DNA of 64,000 bases from Selaginella moellendorffii (taxonomy: Eukaryota > Streptophyta > Lycopodiopsida > Selaginellales > Selaginellaceae): contig NW_003314313.1 of NCBI RefSeq assembly GCF_000143415.4, forward strand, positions 328,418 to 392,417, given 5' to 3'. This document shows, one piece after another, positions 8,604-18,546 of the stretch; position 1 is the stretch's first letter; every line of letters begins with the position of its first letter. Below the pieces are notes generated by a model. That model saw only the letters and a list, made by a program, of their open reading frames with translations, did not search any database and had not been told where the DNA came from. The position numbers were made by a program, and so were the translations under genes.

Positions 8604-10267
8604 TTAGCTGAGGTAGCGGAGAAGAACACCATCGTTGCCTAGGACGAAGCCTTTTTTGTTGTCGAGGAACCTGTGATTGTTTTAGACGGAAGTGAGATTA
8701 AAAATTTTAGAAGCGAGAAGAGCTTACTTGACAGAGTATAAGTTGGCAGCAATGCTGTCCGCGACTCTATCTCGGCTCCAAGTGTTTCCTCCATCGGTTG
8801 TCTTGAGCAGCATGCCACTTCCACCGGCAGCCCAAGCTTCGTCCTGGTAGAAAACAAAAACACATTTTCAATTCTATCGTTCCAGTGCTGACATTCACAC
8901 CTTAGACCGGTATCCCAAGTCTAAAATCCCGAATCCCCTGCTTGGAATGCTGGCCTCTTCGAAATCCTCGCACACCTTTTTAAAACATCAAACATCAAAC
9001 ATCCAAAAAAGAAAGATAAACGAGAAGGAAACTTACACCCGAGCATTTCCCAAGGTAGAGACCACCTCCACGAACAACAAGCCAAAGACCACCATCAGCA
9101 CGCCATCCCATGTTTTGAATGCGTCGGGCACTCCTCCTGTTGTGAGGTTGCCAGTAAGGCTGAACCACGAAAACAGATCAACACCGTGACTTGCAGCTTA
9201 AGATCACAACCATTTACCTGGCCGGGCTCCCAGGTCATATAGAAGTTGCCCCTGCTAGACACCGCAACGTAGTCACCTTGTGGTGAGCGATTCACTGTGT
9301 TGAAAGTTCCCGTGTAGTAACTAGCTCCACTGATTCCACTTGACACAGTTCTGGCAGATCATCTAACACAACTCAATAAACTTCCAATCGCTAGAGGAAC
9401 AAAAAAATGCTTCTCTTTACCTGTTAAGCGTTGCCGAGACCGTCTCCTCCACTGCGGCCTTCCAGTTGTAACCAGCATTGGATGTTACATAGATCGCTCC
9501 TTCGTCGGTGACCATCTCGGCTTGCTTGTCTCCAGTTGCTTGAATCACCACCTGGAAATGGAAAGCAAAAAGAGCGTATGAATGAGAGCGCCAAGAACAA
9601 CACTTCTCTAGATGCTAGAACTTAACTGGATTGCCAGGAAGCCGAGAGCTCAAGGGAATTCTCTCCCAGGTCTCGCCAGCATTGGATGTGTGGAGAAGAA
9701 TCGCGGGCTTTCCAATGATCCATCCTTCCTTGCCTTTGAAGCTGATGGAATTAAACCTGTAGTTGAAATCCTCCTCCTCGGCGGATGCAACGCTCCTGGG
9801 AGCCCACGATCTTCCACCGTCCTTGGTTTCCAGCAGCGTTTGCCTCGTCCCGAGCAAGAATCCTGCCAGGAACACCGATATTTCGGAAAATTCAGCGCCA
9901 TTAACCGATACAAACCTCGATTCGGCTCGTCCGGGACGAAGGAAAGATCGAGAAGAACAACGCCGGGATCAATCGGCAGCGGGACCTTCTCCCATTGCGA
10001 CAGCTGCTCCTCGGCCGCGGACGACCTCAGCGTCGGCAATGCGATCACCAAGCCAGCGCTAGCAGCGGCGCCGCCAAGGAAGCTCCGCCTGCCACCACAG
10101 CCGACCGAAGAACCCTGATTTTGATCGCTGGAGGAAGAACACGACGCTCTTGCGAATGCTGCGCGCTGGGACGACGCCGCCGTCGACGAGCGATTGCGCG
10201 GGAGCGCGAGACCTGCGAATTGCTGCGACGAGGCGGCAGCCATAGCCGATCTCCCTAGACCGCTCAT
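8604..10267 (-). CDS. HCF136: Photosystem II stability/assembly factor HCF136 (YCF48-like)
   Basis: Eight exons on the minus strand: 10267-9916, 9862-9627, 9551-9421, 9350-9218, 9159-9037, 8975-8901, 8843-8728, 8670-8604. Every intron is GT-AG, most about 50-80 bp, and the exons sum to 1233 bp (410 aa). A plastid transit region is followed by a twin-arginine lumen signal (GGRRSFLGG) and a cleavage-like SSAAEE. The mature part keeps the family blocks [56 protein letters not shown] and [18 protein letters not shown], ending LLRYLS. The protein is a lumenal beta-propeller that binds newly made D1 during PSII reaction-centre assembly. The stop lies 29 bp from the start of PPR1 on the same strand. 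Confidence 0.95.
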
Positions 10268-10526
10268 ATAAAGAGATGAGGATTATAAACAAGAGAACAA
10301 ACCAAGGCACAAAGAAAAAAGATCCAAGGCTTAAGTACGTAAAAGAAGAAAAAAAAAACACTACGTAGAAACCTTCGCAAGCAAGAAAAAAATCACGTAG
10401 AAACCTTTCGACGTAGTAGATCATACCCATAAAAATTTGTTTTCCACTGCTGCCCCGCCCGGTATGAAAAGGTAAAAAAGAAAGAAATTTACCCACCACC
10501 CGGAATTAAAGGTAGATCGCCACTTT
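10268..10526. promoter_or_regulatory. HCF136 upstream region with repeated ACGTAGAAACCTT
   Basis: Region between the HCF136 start and the end of the UGT gene, both minus strand. The 13-mer ACGTAGAAACCTT occurs at 10363-10375 and 10395-10407, with another ACGTAG at 10411-10416. ACGT cores are typical of plant bZIP/light-responsive elements, so they may belong to the HCF136 promoter; this is inference. Confidence 0.35.
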
Positions 10527-12140
10527 TTACTGCGGCTGGTGGGCGTGGCGCAGTACCTCGGTAACAAACGGCCGCAATGGCTCCTGCGTCGCCGCCTCAC
10601 ACGCCGCACGCCGCAGTGCCGCGGCACGCCGCCGCATCGCCGCGGCCTCCTCCCCGACCGTGACCGCGCGTACCGCGGCCTCCACCTCGGCACGCCCCAC
10701 GAGACGCTCGTCGCCGTCGCCAATCACCTCCACCGCCACGTGGAGCACGTCAACCAGGTAGCGACACGTGGGTAGGTGGTCCATGGTGATGGGCCACGCC
10801 AGCATGGGCAGGCCGCCCAGGGAGATGCACTCGAGCACCGAGTTCCACGCGCACGTCGTCACGAACGCGCCCGTGGAGGAGTGACTGAGGATGACGAACT
10901 GCGGCGCCCAGCCAACGTAGAAGAAGCCCTTGTTGCTACTCGCCATCCTCTCCACGAATCCCTCCGGGAGAGCTTCCATCTCCTGGACGCGCGAGAACAC
11001 CCACAGGAATCCCTGCTCGCTCGCCTCCAATCCCACCGCCAGCTCCAAGATCTGGGCGCGCGACAGCGAGATCCAGCTCCCGAAACATATGTAGAGCACC
11101 GAGGTCTCCGGCTGGCCGTCGAGCCACTCCTTGCATCGCTGCTCGTCGGCGCTCTTGACGAGACGATCGCGGTGCTCCTTGATCTCCTCCACCGCGCGAT
11201 CACCCGTGGGCTTGGCCAGATCGAGCTTGAAGAACTCGGGCGGGAGGAGCGGGCCGACGGCGTAGACCTTGGATTTGGTGGCCTTGGCGTCGAGGCGGAG
11301 CACGTCCAGGGGGCCGTTCTCGAGATCGTGGAAGGTGTTGATCATGAGGCGATGGAACTCGGCCAGGAGATTGCTGTGCTCGGAGAAGAGGAGATTCAAG
11401 ACGTGGGACGTCTCGCGGTAGTAGTCGGAGATGTCGTGTGGGCGGAATGGTGGCAGCCCCGGGATGACGAACCCATCGGCGAGCTTGGAGGGGAGCGTCT
11501 GCTGCGAGGCCGACATATGGAAGATGATGCTGGCGGCGGAGATCGGGCAGAAGACGCAGATCGGGACGAGGCTGGCGTTCTCGGCCAGGAATCCATCGCT
11601 GGCCGAGGAGAAGAGCATGTAATCCATCACGGCGTACACGGGCGGCGATGGCGAGCGCCTGATCTCGTCGAATTTGCGGCGGAGGGCCTCGCCGTGCATC
11701 TGGAACATGGACATGGTGCTGGCCACGGCGCACATATCCACCTGGAGCCGCCGCGCGCCGGTGGCGATGGATCGGCTGCTGGGCTGCCAGGAGTCCTCGT
11801 CCTCGGCCATGTCCAGCACCTCGAGCAGCACGTCCAGGCCGTCGGTGGGATTGTTGTTGAGGACTCGGCGGAGCGGGCGATTCCCGGGGATGAGCACCGT
11901 AACCGAGAGCCCCATCTGCGCGAGCTTCTGCCCCAGGATCATCATCGGATTGAGATGGCCGACGCGGACGAGCGGGCAGAGGACGACGTGCGCGGACTTG
12001 CGGCGGCAGTTTGCCCAATCCACGCGACCCGGAATTCCTCCTCCCCCGCCGCCATTGCTGCTGCTGCTGCTGGTGTTAGTCGCCGCCGCGGGCTCGGATC
12101 CCGCTACCATGGTGTGCGCCATACCTACAGCGGCGGCCAT
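10527..12140 (-). CDS. UDP-glycosyltransferase (GT1) with altered PSPG box
   Basis: 537-aa frame; the first true ATG is at 12140. It has a long Ser/Gly-rich N-terminal extension, then HVVLCPLVRVGHLNP, where His62 matches the catalytic base of plant UGTs. The PSPG sugar-donor box starts at W411 (WAPQFVILSHSS) and is clear but unusual: the normal THCGWNS is TTCAWNS, so the histidine that contacts the UDP phosphate is Thr, and the final Asp-Gln is Asp-His. Trp, Asn, Ser and Glu of the box are kept. The family transfers sugars from UDP-sugars to small molecules in the cytosol. The single-exon structure is usual. With these substitutions the donor could differ (Gln to His is known to favour UDP-galactose in some UGTs) or activity could be weak. 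Confidence 0.9.
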   Translation of the reverse strand: MAAAVGMAHTMVAGSEPAAATNTSSSSSNGGGGGGIPGRVDWANCRRKSAHVVLCPLVRVGHLNPMMILGQKLAQMGLSVTVLIPGNRPLRRVLNNNPTDGLDVLLEVLDMAEDEDSWQPSSRSIATGARRLQVDMCAVASTMSMFQMHGEALRRKFDEIRRSPSPPVYAVMDYMLFSSASDGFLAENASLVPICVFCPISAASIIFHMSASQQTLPSKLADGFVIPGLPPFRPHDISDYYRETSHVLNLLFSEHSNLLAEFHRLMINTFHDLENGPLDVLRLDAKATKSKVYAVGPLLPPEFFKLDLAKPTGDRAVEEIKEHRDRLVKSADEQRCKEWLDGQPETSVLYICFGSWISLSRAQILELAVGLEASEQGFLWVFSRVQEMEALPEGFVERMASSNKGFFYVGWAPQFVILSHSSTGAFVTTCAWNSVLECISLGGLPMLAWPITMDHLPTCRYLVDVLHVAVEVIGDGDERLVGRAEVEAAVRAVTVGEEAAAMRRRAAALRRAACEAATQEPLRPFVTEVLRHAHQPQ

Positions 12141-12518
12141 CACTGGCGCATCCAGATCGGAGGCACCGCGCGTGGGAATGGAAGATTTTCACCTGGCGGA
12201 GGAGAGAATGAGATTCGAGAAGCGAGATTACGGAGGTGGGAGATCGGGGAGCTCACCAGATCCGGCGCCGCGACGATCCCCGCTGGGCAGGGCGAGGGTT
12301 TAGAACTCTTGGAACCAAGAAATGGGGCTAAAATCCCTAGAAATTATCGCATATTGGAGAGGCCGACCACGACGAAACGGAACTGTGGATGGATGGAATG
12401 GACTTTACACCCCAGTGCGTACGGACTCACGGCCAAATTGGAATCCGGCTCTCAAGTCCGTGGAGTGGACTCCAAAATATTTTCTAGGGTTCTTCCCTAT
12501 TTCTTTCTCTCGAATCGA
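12141..12518. promoter_or_regulatory. Divergent intergenic region, UGT / GT47
   Basis: 378 bp between two divergently transcribed starts, so it must hold both 5' regions. No clear TATA box was recognised. The long open frame crossing it on the plus strand is antisense shadow. Confidence 0.4.
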
Positions 12519-14016
12519 ATGCAGCTGCCCCGATGCGGTGCTTCTTCCGCCGCGGTCACGATCGTTGCGTCTCAGATCACATTCCTCGTCCTGTTCTACT
12601 CCAATCCATCGGGGTTTTCTTTGAAGCGGGCAGCTGTCGACGACGATCGGAGCTGGAGCGGCGGCATTGGCGTCCACATTGCGAATCTCTCTCGCGATTT
12701 CAACTACGGCCTGGTGAGGAGCTATCCAGGGAGTGCTGTGAGCCAGATCGATGCTTTCCCGGCGTACCCTGACGATCCTCTCGTCAGACAGTACAGCGCG
12801 GAGTATTGGATTCTGGGAGATTTGGAAGCGGGAAGCGATGCGTCGTTCGCCCGCAGGGTTTTGGATCCAGACCAGGCGGATGTGGTGTTCGTGCCGTTCT
12901 TCGCAGCGCTCAGCGCGGAGGCACAGCTCAGGAATGGGAAGGGGCATTTCAGGCACCGCAAGGACAATGAGGATTACGAGAGGCAGAAGGCGGTCATGGA
13001 GATTGTGACGAGCTCCTCGCGGTGGCAACGCTCGGGTGGAAGAGATCACGTCTTCGTTCTCACAGGTAGGCCTACGCAAACAAAATCTTCGTTTTACCAA
13101 ACTCTCGGATGAATGAATTAGATCCGATGGCCATGTACCACTTCCGGGCCGAGATAGCCAACTCCATCCTTCTCGTTGTGGATTTTGGTGGCTGGTACAT
13201 GGAAGATGCAAAGAGCTCTAGAAATTTGAGCAGTCCCCAGCCCATCTATCACACTCAGGTTTCGTTGATCAAAGATGTCATCGTTCCATATACTCACCTT
13301 CTTCCAACGCTAGCACTCTCGCAAGACAATGCTGTTCGCACCACGCTTCTCTACTTCAAGGGCGCAAGATATCGTCACAGAGTACGTACTTTTTTTATTG
13401 TAATCTAATTGTTCTAGATCGTGTTTGGTTTCTCATTTTCTTCCTTTTGTTTCTCTCGTAGACTGGACTTGTTCGGGACCAGCTATGGAGTGTTCTCGAT
13501 GGCGAGCCCGGAGTGTTGCTAGAGGAAGGCTTTCCCAACAGAACAGGCCAGGTCCAAGCAGTCCAAGGCATGAGAAACTCTCACTTTTGCCTCCACCCTG
13601 CCGGCGACACGCCCAGCTCCTGCCGTCTGTTCGATGCAGTGGCAAGCCTGTGCATACCCGTGATCGTCAGCGACAGCATCGAGCTACCGTTCGAAGGCAT
13701 GCTCGACTACACGCAATTCGCCATCTTTGTGTCAGTTCACGACGCTTTGCTGCCGAAGTGGCTCGTCCGGCACCTGAGCAGCTTGAGCAGCAAGGTCAGG
13801 AATCAGATGCGTCACAACCTGGCTAGTGTACAGCACCATTTCGAGTACGAGAATGGTTTTCCCGGCGGCAGAGGTGCTGCTATCAAGGATGGAGCCGTCA
13901 ACATGATCTGGAGGAAAGTCCGCTCCAAGCTTCCGGGTGTTCGAGAGGCGATTGCTAGGGACAGGAGAAGACCCTCCAACGCTCAATTGCCACCCGCTCG
14001 GTGCCAGTGCATTTAG
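12519..14016 (+). CDS. Exostosin-family glycosyltransferase (GT47), Golgi type II membrane protein
   Basis: Three exons, 12519-13065, 13122-13381 and 13462-14016, separated by GT-AG introns of 56 and 80 bp; they sum to 1362 bp (453 aa). Residues about 11-32 form a single hydrophobic anchor near the N-terminus (AAVTIVASQITFLVLFY), as in Golgi type II enzymes. Exostosin-domain signatures include ADVVFVPFFAALSAE, SHFCLHPAGDTPSSCRLFDA and SLCIPVIVSDSIELPFE. Plant GT47 members with this layout add arabinose, galactose or xylose to cell-wall polysaccharides; the substrate cannot be read from the sequence. The last 4 bp overlap the end of the convergent PPR gene. Confidence 0.9.
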
Positions 14017-15734
14017 AGAAGCTGCTGGAGGAGCTCGTCATTTACCAAGGAGCAGAACTTGGCACTGAATAAGCTACTGCTCGACAACGTCTCGAACTGG
14101 CCTGCTCGATCCAGGATCTCGATCAAGCAAGAGTGGTGTTCCTCCAGTGGAAAGAGCCCGTGATCGTCTCTCATGGAGACAAAGTAGCGGCAGCCTTCCC
14201 GGACCAAACCAACGTGTTTGCAAGCGACCATGACGCTGAGGATCGAGACTCTACTGGGTTTGAGACCCTCGAGCAGCATGATCCGGAAGTACGCGATGGC
14301 GATCCAGCCAGAGCCAGAGTGAGCAAAGATCGTCACCATGGTCGTCCAGGAGAGAACGTCGAGCTCGGGTATTCTCCTAAACAAGGCCGTGGCTCCCTCG
14401 ATATGCCCGTTTTGGGCATAGCCTTGGAGCATGGTCGTCCAGGACACGGTGTTTTTCTGTGGCATTCTATCAAACAGAGCCTTTGCCGCGTCCATATGCC
14501 CGTTCCCGGCATATGCGTGGAGCATCGCGGTCCACGACACAACGTTGTGTTGTGGCATCTCATCAAATATTTCCTCGGCCGCTCCAAGACGGCCCTCCCC
14601 TGAGTAGCCCTGCAGCATCTCCGTCCATGACACGATATTGCGTGAGGGCATTTTGTCAAAGATTCCCTTGGCCTCTTCAATACGGCCGATGTGGACGTAC
14701 GCGTGGAGCAGCGTTGTCCACGATACGAGATTCCTCTCGTCCATGGCATCGAATATTCGCCTTGCCGCGTAGATATGCCCTCCCTGGGCATATGCCGCGA
14801 TCATGACATTGTAGGAGATTGTGTCTCGGCAGGGCATTGCGGTGAAGGTAGACTCGGCTGCATCAAGATGGAAGGTATGGGCATATGCTCCCAGCATTGC
14901 ATTCCATGATACCATGTTGTGAACTGGCATGGCTGTGAATGTGGCTTGTGCGGCATCTACATTCCCGTTGGCGGCATATGCCTGGAGCATTGCGTTCCAC
15001 GAGACAAGGTTCCACTCTGGCATGCTCTGGAACGTCGATTCAGCGGCATCTACGGCTCCACTTACCCCATGTGCCGTCACCATTGTGTTCCACGTCACCA
15101 CGTTGCGCTCAGGCATTGTTTTAAAAAGAGCCTTGGCGGCGTTTAGATGCCCGTGTTGGGCATATGCCCCAAGCATAGCCGTGATAGATACCACGTCCCA
15201 TTGTGGCATGGCGTGGAAGGTCTGCCGCGCGGCATCGATCTGGCCGTTGATCGCATAAGCTGCGATCATCGCGTTCCAGCTCACGATGCTTTTCTTCGCC
15301 ATGCTCGCAAAGATGCCCTCGGCATCTTCCAGATGCCCGTTCTTGGCACAGGCGCCGATCATAATCGTCCAAGAGGAAGCGTCCGGGGCGCGCATCGATT
15401 CCAAGACGGCGCGCGCGTCGGCAAGGCTGTGGCATCGGGCGTACATCTGGAGGAGGAGATTGGCGAGGTCGGGATCGTCGCGGTGTCGATCGCTGCGACG
15501 AATGCAGGCGTGGATCCAGCGCACTTTGGCCAGATCTTGAGCGTTCCCACAGCATCGAAGAATGCAGGCGAAGAGCTCCTTGATCGGGTCCCAGGCAAGA
15601 TCTAGGCGACGGCGCGGGTGGGAGTCGAGCGGATTCATCGAAATATCGGGGTCCGGTGTGATCGCTGGCTGGATCGAAATATCGAGACGCCGGGAGCGAT
15701 CGAGATGCTGAGTAGCGGCAGCCGGCAGCGCCAT
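14013..15734 (-). CDS. PPR protein, 31-residue repeats, truncated tail (PPR2)
   Basis: 573-aa single-exon frame from ATG. About 12 repeats of 31 residues run from about 118 to 489 (for example VVSWTAMLHAYAGNGHMDAAKALFDRMPQKN split across positions 5 N/T and 31 D/N). The E-like region after them is incomplete: it stops after HHSCLIEILDRAGQF and continues into a Ser-rich tail that looks like run-on into non-coding DNA. No DYW domain is present. It probably binds organellar RNA. It is divergent from the F-box gene (73 bp between ATGs) and convergent with the GT47 gene. Confidence 0.85.
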   Translation of the reverse strand: MALPAAATQHLDRSRRLDISIQPAITPDPDISMNPLDSHPRRRLDLAWDPIKELFACILRCCGNAQDLAKVRWIHACIRRSDRHRDDPDLANLLLQMYARCHSLADARAVLESMRAPDASSWTIMIGACAKNGHLEDAEGIFASMAKKSIVSWNAMIAAYAINGQIDAARQTFHAMPQWDVVSITAMLGAYAQHGHLNAAKALFKTMPERNVVTWNTMVTAHGVSGAVDAAESTFQSMPEWNLVSWNAMLQAYAANGNVDAAQATFTAMPVHNMVSWNAMLGAYAHTFHLDAAESTFTAMPCRDTISYNVMIAAYAQGGHIYAARRIFDAMDERNLVSWTTLLHAYVHIGRIEEAKGIFDKMPSRNIVSWTEMLQGYSGEGRLGAAEEIFDEMPQHNVVSWTAMLHAYAGNGHMDAAKALFDRMPQKNTVSWTTMLQGYAQNGHIEGATALFRRIPELDVLSWTTMVTIFAHSGSGWIAIAYFRIMLLEGLKPSRVSILSVMVACKHVGLVREGCRYFVSMRDDHGLFPLEEHHSCLIEILDRAGQFETLSSSSLFSAKFCSLVNDELLQQLL

Positions 15735-15807
15735 CGGCAGATTTCAATCACAATGCCCTTCCCAATCTCGGGCTAGATAGCAGTGGCGTCGTTTCTTGAT
15801 CAAGATC
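15735..15807. promoter_or_regulatory. 73-bp divergent start-to-start gap, PPR2 / F-box
   Basis: Only 73 bp separate the two ATG codons, so both 5' UTRs and core promoters must share this space or overlap the neighbouring coding region. No TATA box is visible. Confidence 0.55.
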
Positions 15808-16739
15808 ATGGCCGACGAGGAGGGAAATGGCCTGGAAGATGAGCAATCTTTCTCCTGCTGGGAGCAGCTACTTCCCGATCTTCTGGCGCAGATCCTTGCG
15901 AGGCTGCCGTTCGAGGAGAGATTCTTGAGCGCGCCACTGGTTTGCAAGAGATGGAACAGGGCATGCAAGGAGGAGCCGCATTGCTGGACGAGCGTGGACA
16001 TAGAGCCGTGGTTCCTGGCGCGCGTGCAGCAGGATTTCTGGTGGGAGTTCGAGTGTGACGATCAGATCAAGTGGATCATCCACGAGGTCGTCGATCGGAG
16101 CCGCGGGATGCTCCAAGACCTGCGCACCATGCATTGCTGCGATTCCTCCCTGGAATACATCGCTCACAGGTATCATCTCTGGTTTCTTGGAAGAACACTG
16201 GAAATATTTTCGATGATCGATCCAACAGGTGCCCGAAGCTCGTGAGCTTGGGGATCCGGAACAGCCTCCGCGTGACCGATTCCTCGGCGATGACGCTCGC
16301 GTACAAATGCCCGCTCCTGGCATCGATCGACATCAGCGACTGCTACAACATCTCCAGCGCCGGATTGGAAGCCCTAGGGCGGCACTGCCCGCGCCTGATC
16401 CGGCTCAAGCGAAACATGCTGAGGAACAGCGACCGGATCGAGCGGAACAAGCTCCTGGCGAGAGGGGACGACGACGAGGCGCTGGTGCTATCGCGATCCC
16501 TGCGCGGGATCAAGCACCTGGAGATGAAGAGGGGCGAGCTCTCGGACGAAGGATTGCTCCACATTGCCCGCGGCTGCTCGCGCCTCGAGTATCTGGATGT
16601 GTCGCTGTGCGCCAAGCTGAGCGCCAAGGGGCTGGACGCCGCCGCGGGGATGCTGGAGAAGAGCTTGAAGATTTTCATCCGCCCTGTCCTTCCGCCCAAG
16701 CAAACTCTCCCAGATTTGCTCTGGGTCTTCTTCCAGTAA
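15808..16739 (+). CDS. F-box/LRR protein, SKIP1-like
   Basis: Two exons, 15808-16169 and 16229-16739, with a 59-bp GT-AG intron; 873 bp, 290 aa. An upstream TTG is in frame, but 15808 is the first ATG. The N-terminal F-box reads WEQLLPDLLAQILARLPFEE...APLVCKRWNRACKEE. A WWEFECDDQIKWII segment and leucine-rich repeats follow: CPKLVSLGIRNSLRVTD, CPLLASIDISDCYNISSAG and CSRLEYLDVSLCAKLSAKG. Order and wording match the plant SKIP1 family, which binds SKP1/ASK to form an SCF ubiquitin ligase, with the LRRs expected to choose the target. The C-terminus after the last LRR is shorter than in SKIP1 and differs from it. The target is unknown. Confidence 0.85.
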
Positions 16740-16759
16740 GAGCCCTAATCCTCCATTAG

Positions 16760-17545
16760 TTATGGTTCTAGCTCCGTGGAAGCCCTCCACCTGCAAGCCC
16801 GCGGTGGCGTTCCTCCCGACCCCAGCCCGAGCACGAGCCCGAGCAAGAGCCCTCTCGAGGCTGGCGATCTTCAATAACTCGCTGGGCTTGTGGATGCTCC
16901 AGATCACACATTTGTGTGCGCTGCTGCCTCGGCCGGGATCTCGCTGCTGTGCTTCTCCCGCGACATCCTAGCTCGTTGGAAATCCTCTCCGGGGGGAACA
17001 CACGAAGATCCACACTCCCAGGAACCTCTCCCCTTTCAGAGGGGTCGGGATCCTGGAAGTCTTCACGGTTGTCCTCGCTACAGAGCACGTATTCAAGCTG
17101 GCGAGGATCGAGAGCATGTCCGACGATCGATTGGATTCGTGGGAGGTGAAGCGACATCTCAAGCTCGAGGACGGTCGTGTGCTTGGATCGAGGTTGACGA
17201 AGGTGGTGGGATGCGGTACGCGCTGGATTTGAGACGATTCGTGGCTTTGTTCTCGTTTCACCTCGACTCTCACCTGGACTTTCGAGCCCAAAGAGCTACT
17301 CCAGTGTGGGAATCGAGTGGCTTTGGTTGGGGGGAGTGGCTTGTTCTTGGAGGTCTGGGAGCTCTCTCGCGATTGCGGAAAGAATGCTCGTGTGCTGCTC
17401 GGATGGCGCGCAAATGCTGTGGGCGCTACTGCGTGATGGGCTGCTGCTGCTAAGCTACGATTGGGATTGGCATGAGCATCGAGCTCGTGGATCAGATGTT
17501 TGTTGGTGCGATGATCCATACGAGAGAAAAAATGAGGTTCTATAG
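16760..17545 (+). pseudogene. Possible decayed coding region, family unknown
   Basis: GC-rich sequence whose codon-like composition resembles the neighbouring genes. Coding-like stretches occur in different plus-strand frames: one near 16890-16980 (FVCAAASAGISLLCFSRDIL), another from about 17005 to 17215 (FRGVGILEVFTVVLATEHVF, then RLDSWEVKRHLKLEDGRVLG), broken by stops and frame changes. This fits a frameshifted pseudogene or an unrecognised spliced gene. I cannot name a family; an F-box/kelch-type relative is one possibility. Confidence 0.3.
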
Positions 17546-17562
17546 AACGAATGGAGAAAGAC

Positions 17563-17572
17563 AAAAAAAAAA
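17563..17572 (-). terminator. Pol III terminator for tRNA-Trp
   Basis: Run of ten T residues on the minus strand, starting about 5 bp past the tRNA 3' end. Confidence 0.75.
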
Positions 17573-17577
17573 TTCTT

Positions 17578-17649
17578 CGGACCCGGCGTGATTCGAACAC
17601 GCAGCCTTCTGATCTGGAGTCAGACGCGCTATCATTGCGCCACGGATCC
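17578..17649 (-). tRNA. tRNA-Trp (CCA)
   Basis: 72-base minus-strand tRNA, including the discriminator G. The 7-bp acceptor stem is GGATCCG with CGGGTCC. The D-loop, the anticodon loop CTCCAGA (anticodon CCA), and the T arm GTTCGAATC are all present. No intron and no encoded CCA tail, as expected for a nuclear gene. Confidence 0.95.
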
Positions 17650-17747
17650 TTTAGTTGTTATAAACATTATTACTAATATTTCTACAAACCATAAATTAGC
17701 TATCTGTGATGCATTGTAAACTGAAATTTGACAATGTTGTCATGTGA

Positions 17748-17821
17748 GGCCTATTAGCTCAGTTGGTCAGAGCGTCGTGCTAATAACGCGAAGGTCGCAG
17801 GTTCGAAACCTGCATGGGCCA
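17748..17821 (+). tRNA. tRNA-Ile (AAU)
   Basis: 74-base plus-strand tRNA ending in discriminator A. Acceptor GGCCTAT pairs with ATGGGCC (one G-U), box A TTAGCTCAGTTGG, anticodon loop CTAATAA (AAU), box B GGTTCGAAACC. A T5 run at 17829-17833 can terminate Pol III. It lies 98 bp from the divergent tRNA-Trp. Confidence 0.95.
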
Positions 17822-17973
17822 ATGATTCTTTTTAATTTTATTAATAAGAAAAAAATTCTGAATTTTCTTTATATTCACTTCGGGTTAATTGTCAAACGTA
17901 TTAAGTCAAACAAAATTACAGTAAAAAAACGATTCAAACGTTGTTCCGCAGCAAATCGGAGTTTAATCCATCC

Positions 17974-18425
17974 ATGGCGTCGCTCGTAACGCTAGTAGCT
18001 ATTCCAAGGATAGCAGCGTTTTCGCTCTCGAGGAGGAGGCGAGGATTAGCAGCGCGGTGTTGCAGCAAAAGCGATGAAGAACAGCGCAAGATTAAGCTCC
18101 AGCAGCTCGACAATCAGCTCGAGGGCCTCTCGTCCACCAGATCTCCTCCAAGAATTTCTTCCGGTAAGAGGAGATTTCTTCGATCGAAATGCTCAATGCT
18201 ATCGATGTTGCTTGCTTGCTTCGATCAGTTCCTCCGCCGCCACGAAAATCCGACAAGGAATTGGAGGTCGCGCAGTTCCCCGAGGTGGAGAGTGCCTTCT
18301 TCTTGAAATTCGCGGCCATTCTCTTCCTTATCACCATCGTTAACAATCTCCTCTTCATCGCCTTCTTCCCAAACGCGCCAAAGGACGAGCCTGGTTCGAA
18401 TCCCAGCAACGAGAGAAGAATGTAG
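17974..18425 (+). CDS. Small plastid-type protein with one membrane segment, 128 aa
   Basis: Two exons, 17974-18163 and 18229-18425 (65-bp GT-AG intron), 387 bp. The first ATG has a good plant context (TCCATGGCG). The N-terminal 30 residues are Ala/Ser/Arg-rich without acids, typical of a plastid transit peptide. The middle is charged, then FFLKFAAILFLITIVNNLLF forms one transmembrane helix, followed by a short polar tail. The layout resembles small thylakoid proteins, but I do not recognise the family. The downstream SEC31 start is about 120 bp away. Confidence 0.7.
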
Positions 18426-18546
18426 CTAGGTAGGAGGATATTCTCTGGAATGTTATCATGGGCCGTCCATGGCATCGACGGCATTTGATCGAGGCTTCGC
18501 GATCTAGGGCTTATTGTGAGGAGCGAGCGAGCGAGCGAGCGGAGCC

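Noticed and set aside
12141-12143. GTG as UGT start
   Set aside because: The adjacent ATG at 12140 is the proper start.
10776-13112. 778-aa plus-strand frame
   Set aside because: Mostly antisense to the UGT gene; only its end is the first exon of the GT47 gene.
15796-15807. Upstream TTG as F-box start
   Set aside because: Plant initiation normally uses ATG; the first ATG at 15808 has good context.
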